From the NCBI RefSeq assembly GCF_048007035.1, contig NZ_CP180355.1, positions 4,464,001 to 4,528,000 on the forward strand: a stretch of DNA of 64,000 nt, read 5' to 3'. This DNA comes from Imperialibacter sp963977595 (lineage in GTDB: Bacteria > Bacteroidota > Bacteroidia > Cytophagales > Cyclobacteriaceae). Below, piece after piece: positions 47,352-55,996 of the stretch (position 1 is the stretch's first letter; each line of letters begins with the position of its first letter). The translations under genes were made by a program, and so were the position numbers. Under the pieces are notes generated by a model. The model had not been told where the DNA came from, did no database searches, and worked only from the letters and a program-made list of their open reading frames with translations.

Positions 47352-49037
47352 ATGGACAACACTTTCGATGCGATTGTGATCGGCTCGGGGATTTCCGGTG
47401 GCTGGGCCGCCAAAGAGCTCTGCGATAAAGGACTTAAAACCCTGGTGCTGGAAAGAGGCAGAGACGTGGTACACAACAAAGACTACCCCACTGCCAACCT
47501 ACGACCCTGGGAGTTGGAGCACAGGGGAGCGATCACTAAAAAATACAGAGACGACAACCCGCTGATCAGTAAAGCCGCTGGGTTTGGAGAAGATACAAAA
47601 CACTTTTTTATTGAGGACAAAGACCATCCTTATGTACAGGAAAAGCCGTTTGACTGGATCCGTGGCTATCAGGTGGGAGGGAAGTCGATTATTTGGGGAC
47701 GGGCTACCCAGCGCTGGAGTAAGTACGAATTCACGGCTCCTGAGCAACAAGGCTATGGCATGAACTGGCCGATAGGCTACGATGACGTAGCACCATGGTA
47801 TGCTCATGTGGAGAAGTTTATGGGCGTGTGTGGTACGAAAGATGGCATCGAGGCCATGCCAGACGGTGAGTTTCTTCCCCCCTTCCAGTTCAACTGCGTG
47901 GAGCAGCACATGAGCGACAAAATCAAAGAGCACTTCCCTGACCGGCACATGGTGCATGCCCGATGGGCTCACATTACGGAGCCGCAGGAGATTCATTTGC
48001 AGCAAGGCAGAGGCAAGTGCCAGGCGAGAAACCTGTGCATGAGAGGCTGTCCTTTTGGTGGCTACTTCAGTTCGGTTTCTTCCACGCTACCGTGGGCGGA
48101 TAAAACGGGCAACATGACCATCAGGCCATTTTCGGTCGTTCACTCCATTATTTACGATGAAGAAACAGATAAAGCCAGTGGCGTGCGGGTCATCGACGCC
48201 AATACCAAAGAGATTACTGATTTCAAAGCCAGGATCATCTTCCTGAACGCTTCTGCGCTCAATAGTACCCTGATCATGCTCAATTCCAAATCGGATCGTT
48301 TTCCAAATGGCCTTGGAAATAACCATGACCTGCTCGGTAGATATGTGGCATTTCACAACTACAGGGGTTGGGCAAGCGGAGAAGTGGAAGGGTTTGAAGA
48401 CAAGTACTACTATGGACGGAACCCAACTGAGCCCATTATTGCCAACTTCAGAAACCTTGGAGAAAGAGACACGGACTTTGTGGGTGGGTACACTATCTTT
48501 TCCGGGGCATGGAGAGACAGGGGTGTACACTTCAAACAGCCTGCCATAGGTGCAGCTTACAAGCTGTCGCAAACGGAGCTTGGTGGCTGGCATGTGTACA
48601 TGTATATGCAGGGAGAGACGATTCCGAAAGCTGAGAACCATGTGAGACTGAGCGCTATAGAGAAGGATCAGTGGGGGATACCGCTATTGGTGACATCGGT
48701 AGGATATGACGCCAACGACGAAAAAATGCTCAACGACTTTCTCACACAGGCAAAGCTAATGATGGAAAAAGCTGGCGTAAAGAACATAGCGACAGACGAT
48801 AGCAAGCAAGCCCCGGGCCTCGACATCCATGAAATGGGCGGTGCCCGCATGGGGACGGATCCAACCAACTCTATGTTGAACAAATGGAACCAGGTGCACC
48901 AGTGTAAGAATGTGTTTGTAACCGACGGAGCCTGCATGACCAGCACGGGCAACCAGAGCCCGTCGATATTGTACATGGCGCTAACGGCCAGAGCAGCGAA
49001 TTATGCTGCTGAGGAGTTTAAGAAAGGAAATCTGTAA
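47352..49037 (+). CDS. GMC family flavoprotein dehydrogenase (large subunit)
   Basis: 561 residues. The FAD site is DAIVIGSGISGGWAAKELCDKGLKTLVLERG; GYQVGGKSIIWGRATQRWS is the second flavin loop; CQARNLCMRGCPFGGYFSS is the Cys-rich segment of the periplasmic gluconate/sorbose dehydrogenase type. Catalytic region: DIHEMGGARMGTDPTNS (His), then DGACMTSTGNQSPSILYMALTARAA (Asn). No signal peptide is present. The partner at 49048 carries a Tat-type signal, so the folded dimer probably leaves as a complex (piggyback). Substrate: a sugar or polyol. Confidence 0.9.
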   Translation: MDNTFDAIVIGSGISGGWAAKELCDKGLKTLVLERGRDVVHNKDYPTANLRPWELEHRGAITKKYRDDNPLISKAAGFGEDTKHFFIEDKDHPYVQEKPFDWIRGYQVGGKSIIWGRATQRWSKYEFTAPEQQGYGMNWPIGYDDVAPWYAHVEKFMGVCGTKDGIEAMPDGEFLPPFQFNCVEQHMSDKIKEHFPDRHMVHARWAHITEPQEIHLQQGRGKCQARNLCMRGCPFGGYFSSVSSTLPWADKTGNMTIRPFSVVHSIIYDEETDKASGVRVIDANTKEITDFKARIIFLNASALNSTLIMLNSKSDRFPNGLGNNHDLLGRYVAFHNYRGWASGEVEGFEDKYYYGRNPTEPIIANFRNLGERDTDFVGGYTIFSGAWRDRGVHFKQPAIGAAYKLSQTELGGWHVYMYMQGETIPKAENHVRLSAIEKDQWGIPLLVTSVGYDANDEKMLNDFLTQAKLMMEKAGVKNIATDDSKQAPGLDIHEMGGARMGTDPTNSMLNKWNQVHQCKNVFVTDGACMTSTGNQSPSILYMALTARAANYAAEEFKKGNL

Positions 49038-49047
49038 ACCGAGAGCG

Positions 49048-49611
49048 ATGAACAGAAGAGAAGCCATATCAGCCACCGCACTACTTATGGGGGGAACCAT
49101 GGTAGGTGCACAGGCATTTTTAACCGGGTGCAAGCAACAGGCTCCAAAGGAGGGACTGTTTAGTGCCGACGACCTTGCCTTGCTGGATGAGGTTGGCGAA
49201 ACCATACTGCCGACAACGGAGGGCTCTGCGGGTGCCAAAGCCGCTAAAATTGGTGAGTTTATGAAGGTGATAGTTACTGACTGCTATAGGGAAGAAGAGC
49301 AAAAGGTATTTACAGAGGGAATGGTTAAACTGAACAAGGCAAGCCAGCAAATGCAAGGAGACGACTTTATGGTTATTAGCTCAGAGAAGAGAGAGTTATT
49401 GCTTGTTGCCCTTTTGGAGCAAGCGGAAAAGTACAATGAAAGCAAGGGTGAGAGCGAACTGGTTCACTATTTTACCATGATGCATCAGCTTACCAATTGG
49501 GGCTATTTTTCCTCAGAGCCGGGAGCCACGCAGGCGCTGAGGTATATTGCCGTGCCGGGAAGATGGGAGGGATGTGTGCCTTATGCGAAAGGTGATAGGG
49601 CTTGGGCTTAG
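49048..49611 (+). CDS. Gluconate 2-dehydrogenase subunit 3 family protein
   Basis: 187 residues from the ATG at 49048; a longer frame from 49003 overlaps the GMC gene and is unlikely. The Tat-type opening MNRREAISATALLMGGTMVGAQAFLTGC ends in a possible lipobox LTGC. FSADDLALLDEVGETILPTTEGSAGAKAAKIGEFM and HQLTNWGYFSSEPGATQALRYIAVPGRWEGCVPY are the subunit 3 signatures. It is needed for export and assembly of the adjacent GMC subunit, and the gene order and 10-base spacing support that pairing. The third, cytochrome c, subunit is not encoded next to it. Confidence 0.9.
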   Translation: MNRREAISATALLMGGTMVGAQAFLTGCKQQAPKEGLFSADDLALLDEVGETILPTTEGSAGAKAAKIGEFMKVIVTDCYREEEQKVFTEGMVKLNKASQQMQGDDFMVISSEKRELLLVALLEQAEKYNESKGESELVHYFTMMHQLTNWGYFSSEPGATQALRYIAVPGRWEGCVPYAKGDRAWA

Positions 49612-49654
49612 GAAATGGCGAGAAAGAAACCTAATTGCTTTTGGCGACATCGTG

Positions 49655-49945
49655 CTACTCGTTGTCTTTTAGGTTATCGAAAACCGTGAGAACTCTTACA
49701 GTATTGTCATCTATTTGATATACTACCGAATTATGCTTCGAAATCACTGCACGCCTAATTTCAGGGACAGAAGGGGATGATGGGTAGGCGTACGGGAATT
49801 TCTTTACAATTGATTCAAATTTCTTTAAATCTTGGATAAACAAGTTAACCTCTTTTTCTGTCCATTTAATCCTGATAAAGTCTTTTATTTCCTCAATTCT
49901 GTTTGAGGATTCCAGCGACCAGATCACCACTTTGATCTCATCCAT
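49655..49945 (-). CDS. ParE/RelE-superfamily toxin
   Basis: 96 residues. The fold pattern of the ParE/RelE superfamily is seen: IKVVIWSLESSNRIEEIKDFI, then a helical hairpin LFIQDLKKFESIVKKFP, PEIRRAVISKHNSVVYQIDDNTVRVLTVFDNLK with the Arg and Tyr of the C-terminal strands. It inhibits DNA gyrase (ParE) or cleaves mRNA (RelE); the sequence favours ParE-like. Its first eight bases overlap the end of the antitoxin gene, the normal order antitoxin then toxin. Confidence 0.85.
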   Translation of the reverse strand: MDEIKVVIWSLESSNRIEEIKDFIRIKWTEKEVNLFIQDLKKFESIVKKFPYAYPSSPSVPEIRRAVISKHNSVVYQIDDNTVRVLTVFDNLKDNE

Positions 49946-50156
49946 GCTTCTTCCAGAAATCTTCGCTACTTAAGATCCGGCCTTCTTTATGATCTTCTTG
50001 TCCTCGAGTAATAGACGCCTTTTGCTTATCGGTCAGGCTTTTATACCAGTCTCCATTTTCCGAAGATTTCTTGATTGCACTAATTGCTTCAAGCAACTCC
50101 TGATCGTCGAGTTGTATAATCCATTCAACTAATTGACTTTTGGTACTTGCAGTCAT
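49938..50156 (-). CDS. Antitoxin partner of the ParE-like toxin
   Basis: 72 residues, helical: STKSQLVEWIIQLDDQELLEAISAIKK, then WYKSLTDKQKASITRGQEDHKEGRILSSEDFW. This is the common short antitoxin that precedes ParE-like toxins in Bacteroidota; the C-terminal DKQKASIxRGxEDxxxGRxxSxEDFxK is the toxin-binding segment. The N-terminal DNA-binding motif is weak. It overlaps the toxin gene by eight bases. Confidence 0.82.
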   Translation of the reverse strand: MTASTKSQLVEWIIQLDDQELLEAISAIKKSSENGDWYKSLTDKQKASITRGQEDHKEGRILSSEDFWKKHG

Positions 50157-50236
50157 TTGTTAGTGTTTAAGTTAAAGATAACGAAAATGACCGAAATAAT
50201 AAGTTCGTTCTTAATTGGATTTACCTTTTCTGACAC

Positions 50237-50659
50237 TTAAAGTTTGATCAAATAACTATACTCGTCAATCATTTCGTGCTCTTTACTGAAGCTGGCGCCC
50301 TGCAATTCAAAGAAGCTGCAGCAATTTTCAGAAACACCTTTGTATACAATCGTACAAATCACGGTTCCGGCGTCGCCAAGCTGTAGTTCAAACTCAGTGG
50401 ATCCGTCTGCACTTTTCCAGCCTATTTCATCGGACACGATTTGGTTGTCTACAATCAAAAAATCCACATCCTGACCGGTATCCGTGGCTTTTAATTTGAT
50501 ATCGGCCGTGCTGATCGTTCCATTTTCTATCAGATTAGCGCCGGTTTCCAAATCCACAATCTCCAGTGTAAACCTCATTGGTGGACTCGTGCATTCTGAC
50601 TTACAGCCGCAGGAGTAACAGAAACACAGGACAGCAGCAATTGAAAAGATGGTTTTCAT
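50237..50659 (-). CDS. Hypothetical lipoprotein
   Basis: 140 residues from the ATG at 50659 (an ATG at 50680 would add seven). The signal MKTIFSIAAVLCFCYSCGC has a lipobox around CYSC, with several further Cys (CGCKSEC) just after. The rest is beta-rich (MRFTLEIVDLETGANLIENGTIS, WKSADGSTEFELQLGDAG), with a pair of Cys in ENCCSFFEL. I do not recognise a family with confidence. It may be a small surface lipoprotein. Confidence 0.55.
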   Translation of the reverse strand: MKTIFSIAAVLCFCYSCGCKSECTSPPMRFTLEIVDLETGANLIENGTISTADIKLKATDTGQDVDFLIVDNQIVSDEIGWKSADGSTEFELQLGDAGTVICTIVYKGVSENCCSFFELQGASFSKEHEMIDEYSYLIKL

Positions 50660-50699
50660 GGTGTTGAAATAGTTGCTCAAATATACAAACCAAGACTTG

Positions 50700-51728
50700 C
50701 TAAAGTGGCCTGGCTTCTACTCCTTCAAAAGTAATCTTTACAGGCTTGATGGTGCCGTCCTCACTGAACTCCAGTTTGTCGATGCAGGTAACTCTGTGAT
50801 CCCGTCCTTCGTTCGGGATGGGACGACGGTGATACACAATATACCATTCGTCGGTGTTGGGGGCGTTCATTATAGAATGATGACCTGAACCCGTTGCCAC
50901 CTCCGGGTCTTGGGACAGGATGGTGCCGATTCTTTCAAATGGTCCAAAGAGGGAGTCGGAAATGGCATAAGCCACCTGGTAGGTTTCGTCTCCCCAGTTG
51001 CCCTCACTCCACATGAAGTAGTACTTCCCGTTTCTGATGGCAAAAGTGGGGCCTTCCACATAGCCTTCCGGGGTAATTTCTTTCACCAGATCACCATCCT
51101 CAAAGGGTACTAATGCTGTAAAGTCATCGTTGAGCTGGCCGATATTGCAGTGACGCCAGCCGCCGTAAACGATGTAATATTTGCCATCCATGGCTTTGAA
51201 AACATACTGGTCGATGGGTTGCGCACCGTTGTAGAACTGGTCAATCAGCGGCTTGCCCAGGTAGTCGGCAAAAGGCCCGGCGGGACTGTCGGCCACACCA
51301 ATGCCAATGCCACCTTGCTGTTTGGCTGCATCGGGGTTGTCTTTCCAGTAGGGGCCATCCTGATTTTGAATGTCGTTGGCGGCGAAGAAAAGAAAGTACC
51401 TCCCGTCTTTTTCAATGGCCGAGGGAGCCCACATTGCCCGATTGGCCCATTTCACGATGCTGGTGTCAATAATACTCTCATGTTTTGTCCAGGTGACGAG
51501 GTCTTTTGATGAAAAGGCATCGAGGAATACCTGCTCCTCATATTTGGCTGAGAACGTTGGGTAAATCCAGTACTCATCGCCAAACACCACACCTTCCGGA
51601 TCGGCGTACCAACCTTCCCAAAGGGGATTACCCGATAAGGCCTTCTCTTCTGTTTGACTGGTTTTAGTGTTTTGCTGACACCCGGATAGGGCAAGTAGCA
51701 ACCCTGCAAAAGCAAATGCTTTATTCAT
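50700..51728 (-). CDS. GH43-family glycoside hydrolase lipoprotein
   Basis: 342 residues. Lipobox LSGC at Cys17. Five-bladed propeller: GWYADPEGVVFGDEYWIYPT (catalytic base Asp), MWAPSAIEKDGRYFLFFAAND, the pKa-modulating Asp in PIDQYVFKAMDGKYYIVYGG, YVEGPTFAIRNGKYYFMWSEG (acid Glu), and ATGSGHHSIMNAPNTDEWYIVYHRR with the conserved His. It cleaves alpha-arabinosides or beta-xylosides in arabinan and xylan side chains. No SusCD pair is adjacent, so it is not part of a classical polysaccharide locus in this window. Confidence 0.9.
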   Translation of the reverse strand: MNKAFAFAGLLLALSGCQQNTKTSQTEEKALSGNPLWEGWYADPEGVVFGDEYWIYPTFSAKYEEQVFLDAFSSKDLVTWTKHESIIDTSIVKWANRAMWAPSAIEKDGRYFLFFAANDIQNQDGPYWKDNPDAAKQQGGIGIGVADSPAGPFADYLGKPLIDQFYNGAQPIDQYVFKAMDGKYYIVYGGWRHCNIGQLNDDFTALVPFEDGDLVKEITPEGYVEGPTFAIRNGKYYFMWSEGNWGDETYQVAYAISDSLFGPFERIGTILSQDPEVATGSGHHSIMNAPNTDEWYIVYHRRPIPNEGRDHRVTCIDKLEFSEDGTIKPVKITFEGVEARPL

Positions 51729-51773
51729 TGTAAAAGACTTGATGAACGAAAAAGTGAAGAAAGTGAGAGAATG

Positions 51774-52313
51774 CTAGAACTCAAAGAAGGGAGGCTCGAT
51801 TCCTTTCAGCCTTAGATAAACAATAGCCTCAGCCCGGTGGTGGGAAGTGTGAGCAAATGCCCGGAGAAGCAAATCCCTTCCAGTGTGTTCTCTCCAATAG
51901 TTTTCATCTATGATGCCCTTTCTATCCAGATCTGCTAATGATATTTTTTCGATCACAGAAGTGCAATAGTCAAAGTTCTCTTCAACGTAGGCCCTGGCCA
52001 TCGCTTTGGTGATTTCTTTGGGTTCCGGCATGGCTTGCTTCCCCTCGAAGGGGGCTATGTAAAAAGAGTTCCAGAAGGCCATGTGCGTCAGCTGTTTGCC
52101 AAAGCCCATTTGCTCGGCGGTGGGCGCATAGTTGAAATGCTCTTCTGGCATTTTGTCAAGCACTTTCAGTGTATAGCCTTTGCTGGTTTCCCAGCGGGGA
52201 AGGAAGTCGGATGTGAAATCAGCTGTGTGACTTCTGCTCCAAGTGGCTAGAGGCAAGACTGTGAGCAGTCCTGTTCCAGCAGCTATTTTGGTGAGAGATT
52301 CTTTTCGGTTCAT
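51774..52313 (-). CDS. Exported DinB family protein
   Basis: 179 residues. The N-terminus MNRKESLTKIAAGTGLLTVLPLATW is a signal sequence with KK/RK in the Tat position. The four-helix DinB fold follows: FLPRWETSKGYTLKVLDKMPEEHFNYAPTAEQMGFGKQLTHMAFW (first metal His), NYWREHTGRDLLLRAFAHTSHHRAEAIVYLRLKGIEPP (two metal His). Most DinB proteins are cytoplasmic thiol transferases or are uncharacterised, so an exported member is less common. The metal ligands are all present. It is followed by a repeat and the broken nudK gene. Confidence 0.8.
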   Translation of the reverse strand: MNRKESLTKIAAGTGLLTVLPLATWSRSHTADFTSDFLPRWETSKGYTLKVLDKMPEEHFNYAPTAEQMGFGKQLTHMAFWNSFYIAPFEGKQAMPEPKEITKAMARAYVEENFDYCTSVIEKISLADLDRKGIIDENYWREHTGRDLLLRAFAHTSHHRAEAIVYLRLKGIEPPFFEF

Positions 52314-52349
52314 CGTGAAAAAGGATTTACCGAAGATAAGGTTTTTGGG

Positions 52350-52830
52350 TTAGAGGTCAATTTGTGAATCCGCTGAACCTGTTTTGTCATCTTTTTTGCT
52401 GGGAAAGGCAAAAATGTCGCCAAAACTACCTGCTGCATTGGTCGGCGTGGGTTGAAGCCCACGCCTGTAATGTAGCGCCCGATGGGGCTCTGGTGCTGAA
52501 ATCTGATAATTACGGCTCCAGTTTAGTCTACCACTTAGCTGCAAGTGCTGTAATAAAATCACTGTCTTAGCATCCTTGATTTCGCCGGCTTTGATCATTT
52601 CAAGGGCCTTAGCGAATGGCACTTCCAGCACATCAATGTATTCTTGTTCATCCACGCCGCCACCGTCGCTTACTTTCTGATCTTTGGTATACGCTGCAAT
52701 GAAGAAATACAGGATCTCGGTGACCGATCCGGGACTCATGTAAAGCTCAAACACTTTCTCCGGTTTGCTGATCTTGTAACCCGTTTCTTCCTTTGTTTCC
52801 CTGCGAATACACTCTTCCGGGCTATCGGCG
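52350..52830 (-). pseudogene. nudK: Broken nudK copy (3' part only)
   Basis: Residues corresponding to ADSPEECIRRETKEETGYKISKP... to LQHLQLSG of the intact gene at 54582-55163, about 310 bases matching with scattered differences. The 5' part stops abruptly near 52830, where GCCGATAGCCCGG of both copies begins; the preceding codons (PQRIN) are unrelated. The stop codon has changed to TGG, so the frame reads on into a repeat and ends at 52350. It lacks the substrate-binding N-terminal domain and must be inactive. Confidence 0.8.
52444..52465. repeat. Small hairpin repeat GGCGTGGGTTGAAGCCCACGCC
   Basis: A 22-base palindrome (GCGTGGG around TTGAA and CCCACGC) followed by a smaller AGCGCCC/GGGGCT hairpin at 52473-52488. 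Short hairpins of this type are widely scattered in Bacteroidota genomes. It lies inside the read-through part of the broken nudK. Confidence 0.6.
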
Positions 52831-53006
52831 TTTATCCTTTGGGGTTTTCCCAGTTGTGGGAAGCAAGTCAGGTTGAAAGTTGTTCTCCGATACCATATGC
52901 CGCCCTGTCAAGGGAGCTGTTGCCAGCAAGCCCTCTCCGCTATTAGTGATTGTTTTCTATTCATCGGTAGATGATTTTAGACTAATATATTTATATTCAG
53001 GCTCTA

Positions 53007-54497
53007 ATGAAATTGAAGGCTATGAAAGACATGATTCGTATAAAGATAGTGGTAGTTATCGTAGCTATTTTTCAGATTGGTTGTGCGCAAGAGGAAAGGC
53101 AGTTTTCCATCAGCGGCACTATTTCAAACTATCCGAATGAGTTTGCTTTTTTTGTTCGGGACACTGTCGGATACGGGCTATCGACGGTCATTGACACGCT
53201 CAGAATCAATGAAAAAGGTGAATTTGCCATTACTATTGGTAGGTTAAATATTAATTCCCTCCTGGTTTTTGATGGTAAGAAGCAACTAAGAGTTACCATA
53301 CCAAAGGCACTGACAAAGCCTGTTAATTTCACTATCGACTATTTGAAACGAGATTCAATAGCAGTTACAGGAGAACAGGCCGATTTTGTGAGGTTCTACA
53401 TAGATCAACGAAAGTACTGGATAGATATTGATCGGGAAATGGCAGCCAAATTTCCGGAGTTCGCATCCAATGACCTTAGAAGTTCAATCTATCACGCTGT
53501 TCAAGACACAATTACCGAGCTGCGAATTCAATACCTTGATGATTACTTTAAGGATTCGCACCTTCCGAATCAGGAAAATTTTATTTCTCTGGAGCGAAGT
53601 GACTTAATGTATACGGCCATGCATTTTCGAATGAGTGGTCAGCCAGATGATATAGTAAAGCAATTCAGGTTTTATCAAGAACCGGACGAAAGCCAAAAGA
53701 CACAAATGATTTATTCAGACCAGGTGGATCTGTCGGACACGAGTGCTTTTGCAGCCCTGTACTATAGGGAATTTGCAAACTTCTTTATTCCCGCCGTCGT
53801 TCGGTTTGAAAACCCCGACATTTATTTCTCTCCCAAGAATAATCTCGAAAAGGGAATGGAAATTATTGATCGATACTACATCAGCCCAGAGGCAAGTCGT
53901 CTACAAAAAATTATCTATGTGAATGACCTTATGGTCAAAGCTCAAAGGCAAAAGGGAGAAGTAGACGTTTCCAGGTTTCAAAAAGCCATCCAGGAATTGG
54001 CGGGAGATGGCTCACAGGACGTTTACATCTACGTTCTCCAGAGTAACCTCTTGCAATTGGCTGAGGTAGCTTCAAAGTTTTCAAAAGGAGCCCCTGCTCC
54101 AAATTTTAGACTTAGCAACGTTGATGGGGCTCACCTTGAATTGGCAGATTTTAAAAATAAAACGATACTTATTGACGTGTGGGCAAGCTGGTGTGGTCCG
54201 TGTTTTTCCTCGTTCCCCAAGTGGAATAGCATGGTGGAAAAATACTTAGAAAGCGATAGCATTGAATTCTTGTCAGTATCAATAGATGAAGACCAAAGTA
54301 AGTGGATCGATGCGCTGGGAAAACGTGACTTACGAGGAATGGCGTTATATGCCTGCGCTGACGGCTTCAAAAGTCCATTTGCCAGGGACTACCAAATAAG
54401 TGCTATACCACAATATATTTCAATTGATGGACAGGGTAATATCCTAGCCGTAACGCCATTTATAGAAGACTTTAAGAAAATACTAGATGGGCGTTGA
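53007..54497 (+). CDS. TlpA-like thioredoxin-fold lipoprotein
   Basis: 496 residues from the ATG at 53007 (ATG at 53022 and 53031 are alternatives). The signal MIRIKIVVVIVAIFQIGC ends in the lipobox QIGC. The N-terminal 360 residues include a DUF4369-like beta domain (FSISGTISNYPNEFAFFVRD) and a helical part. The C-terminal TlpA domain starts at GAPAPNFRLSNVDG; active site WASWCGPCFSSFPKW has Cys396 and Cys399, and IPQYISIDGQGNI has the cis-Pro. It reduces or exchanges disulfides in the periplasm. It is flanked by a broken and an intact copy of nudK. Confidence 0.9.
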   Translation: MKLKAMKDMIRIKIVVVIVAIFQIGCAQEERQFSISGTISNYPNEFAFFVRDTVGYGLSTVIDTLRINEKGEFAITIGRLNINSLLVFDGKKQLRVTIPKALTKPVNFTIDYLKRDSIAVTGEQADFVRFYIDQRKYWIDIDREMAAKFPEFASNDLRSSIYHAVQDTITELRIQYLDDYFKDSHLPNQENFISLERSDLMYTAMHFRMSGQPDDIVKQFRFYQEPDESQKTQMIYSDQVDLSDTSAFAALYYREFANFFIPAVVRFENPDIYFSPKNNLEKGMEIIDRYYISPEASRLQKIIYVNDLMVKAQRQKGEVDVSRFQKAIQELAGDGSQDVYIYVLQSNLLQLAEVASKFSKGAPAPNFRLSNVDGAHLELADFKNKTILIDVWASWCGPCFSSFPKWNSMVEKYLESDSIEFLSVSIDEDQSKWIDALGKRDLRGMALYACADGFKSPFARDYQISAIPQYISIDGQGNILAVTPFIEDFKKILDGR

Positions 54498-54581
54498 TCA
54501 CACTAATTTGTTATCGACAGTTCTAATCAAGATGCTACTAATTTCACAGCCATCAATTGCCTCACAAAATTGCCAAAAAAG

Positions 54582-55163
54582 CTAATTGAAATGACCACCT
54601 AGTTGTAGGTGCTGAAGCAAGATCACGGTCTTGGCATCTTTGATCTCGCCGGTTTTGATCATTTCAAGGGCTTTAGAGAAGGGCACTTCAAGCACATCAA
54701 TGTCCTCGTGTTCATCCACGCCACCGCCGTCACTTACTTTTTGTTCTTTGGTGTACGCTGCAATAAAGAAGTAAAGGATTTCGGTGACGGAGCCGGGGCT
54801 CATGTATAGCTCAAACACTTTTTCGGGCTTGCTGATCTTGTAACCCGTTTCTTCCTCGGTTTCCCTGCGAATACACTCTTCCGGGCTATCGGCATCCAGT
54901 AAACCTGCGCAAGCTTCAATCAGCATGCCCGTCTCGTTGCCATTCACATAGGTGGGCATGCGAAACTGCCGGGTAAGTATCACCGTTTTTTGCTCGGTGT
55001 TGTAAAGCAAAATGGCGGCGCCGTTACCTCTGTCGTAACACTCTCTGGATTGACTGAGCCATTCTCCTTCTTTTCCTTTGATCTGGAAGTCGACCTTGTA
55101 AAGCTTGTACCAGTTGCCGGATAGCAGCTCTTTCTTTTCAATTTTAATATTGAGATTGTTCAT
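54582..55163 (-). CDS. nudK: GDP-mannose pyrophosphatase NudK (Nudix hydrolase)
   Basis: 193 residues, closely collinear with E. coli NudK: KKELLSGNWYKLYKVDF, YDRGNGAAILLYNTEQKTVILTRQFRMPTYVNGNETG, IEACAGLLDADSPEECIRRETEEETGY (Nudix box), LYMSPGSVTEILYFFIAAY and LEMIKTGEIKDAKTVILL. It splits GDP-mannose into GMP and mannose 1-phosphate. The Nudix box has the shortened G-x4-D start that this subfamily shows, so it is not damage. The upstream region shared with the deoR gene holds a phased ATCA array. Confidence 0.9.
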   Translation of the reverse strand: MNNLNIKIEKKELLSGNWYKLYKVDFQIKGKEGEWLSQSRECYDRGNGAAILLYNTEQKTVILTRQFRMPTYVNGNETGMLIEACAGLLDADSPEECIRRETEEETGYKISKPEKVFELYMSPGSVTEILYFFIAAYTKEQKVSDGGGVDEHEDIDVLEVPFSKALEMIKTGEIKDAKTVILLQHLQLGGHFN

Positions 55164-55168
55164 GTATG

Positions 55169-55214
55169 ATCATTATTCGATCAAAAGTAATCATAAAACA
55201 ATCAATTTCAATTA
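55169..55214. promoter_or_regulatory. Helically phased ATCA array between nudK and deoR
   Basis: ATCA starts at 55169, 55180, 55190 and 55201, followed by ATTA at 55211; steps of 11, 10, 11 and 10 bases, equal to the helical repeat. It lies in the 81-base divergent region between nudK and a DeoR-type repressor gene, so it could be an operator for a multimeric repressor. Confidence 0.5.
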
Positions 55215-55244
55215 TTCTCTGCTATCTTTACAAAAAAGAATCTC

Positions 55245-55991
55245 ATGAGTAGCAGGGCACGACAAAAAGGCATACTTGATCAACTGAAAGCGGGCGAGGA
55301 GTTGTCGGTGAAGGAACTGGCCGACCTGTTCGAGGCGTCAGATATTACCATACGACGGGACCTGGTCGCCCTTTCAGAAAAGGGACTGCTGGTGCGCACA
55401 CACGGCGGGGCTATGCTGCCAGAAAGTACGAGTTTCCATCAAAAAGAGTTGAGAAGCAACGCAGCGAAGGCATCCATAGCCAAGCTGGCAGCTTCTTACG
55501 TGAAAACTGGAGACGTTATTTTCATGGATTGCGGCAGCACCGTGTTTCAAATGTGCAAACACTTGAGGCGGCTTGAAAAGCTAACCATCATCACCAATTC
55601 TCTTCCGGTAGTGACGGAGCTTTTAGGCCAGCCAGGCTTCACGATCAACCTGGTGGGCGGAGAAGTAGATGCAGGAAGGAAGGCCGTGCATGGTAGCATG
55701 GCACTTGATCACATCGCCCGATACAAGGCAGACAAAGCCTTTGTGGGCGTCGATGGATTTTCGCTTGCCAATGGACTGAGTGCCAGTGGTGAGAAGGAGG
55801 CGTCTATGACGCTGGCTATGGGCAGTCGGGCAAAAGAAACTTACCTTTTGTGTGATGCCACAAAATTGGAGAAGGAAAGCTACCTGAAGTTTGCGCCTCC
55901 TGCTTTGTTCGATTTCCTTATCACTGATAAATCGGTAGCTGCTGACCTGGTTGATAAGTACAGAATGGCTGGAATTAGGCTGGTTTGTTGA
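55245..55991 (+). CDS. DeoR/GlpR family transcriptional regulator
   Basis: 248 residues. Winged helix at the N-terminus: RQKGILDQLKAGEELSVKELADLFEASDITIRRDLVALSEKGLLVRTHGGAML with the family sequence TIRRDL. The C-terminal sugar-phosphate-binding domain (DeoRC) has YVKTGDVIFMDCGSTVFQMCKHL, VVTELLGQ, LVGGEVDAGRKAVHGSMALDHI, KAFVGVDGFSLANGLSASGEKEA and LLCDATKLEKES. These usually repress sugar catabolic genes until a phosphosugar binds. Likely targets are its own gene and nudK, because they share the divergent region with the ATCA array. Confidence 0.92.
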   Translation: MSSRARQKGILDQLKAGEELSVKELADLFEASDITIRRDLVALSEKGLLVRTHGGAMLPESTSFHQKELRSNAAKASIAKLAASYVKTGDVIFMDCGSTVFQMCKHLRRLEKLTIITNSLPVVTELLGQPGFTINLVGGEVDAGRKAVHGSMALDHIARYKADKAFVGVDGFSLANGLSASGEKEASMTLAMGSRAKETYLLCDATKLEKESYLKFAPPALFDFLITDKSVAADLVDKYRMAGIRLVC

Positions 55992-55996
55992 GAAAA

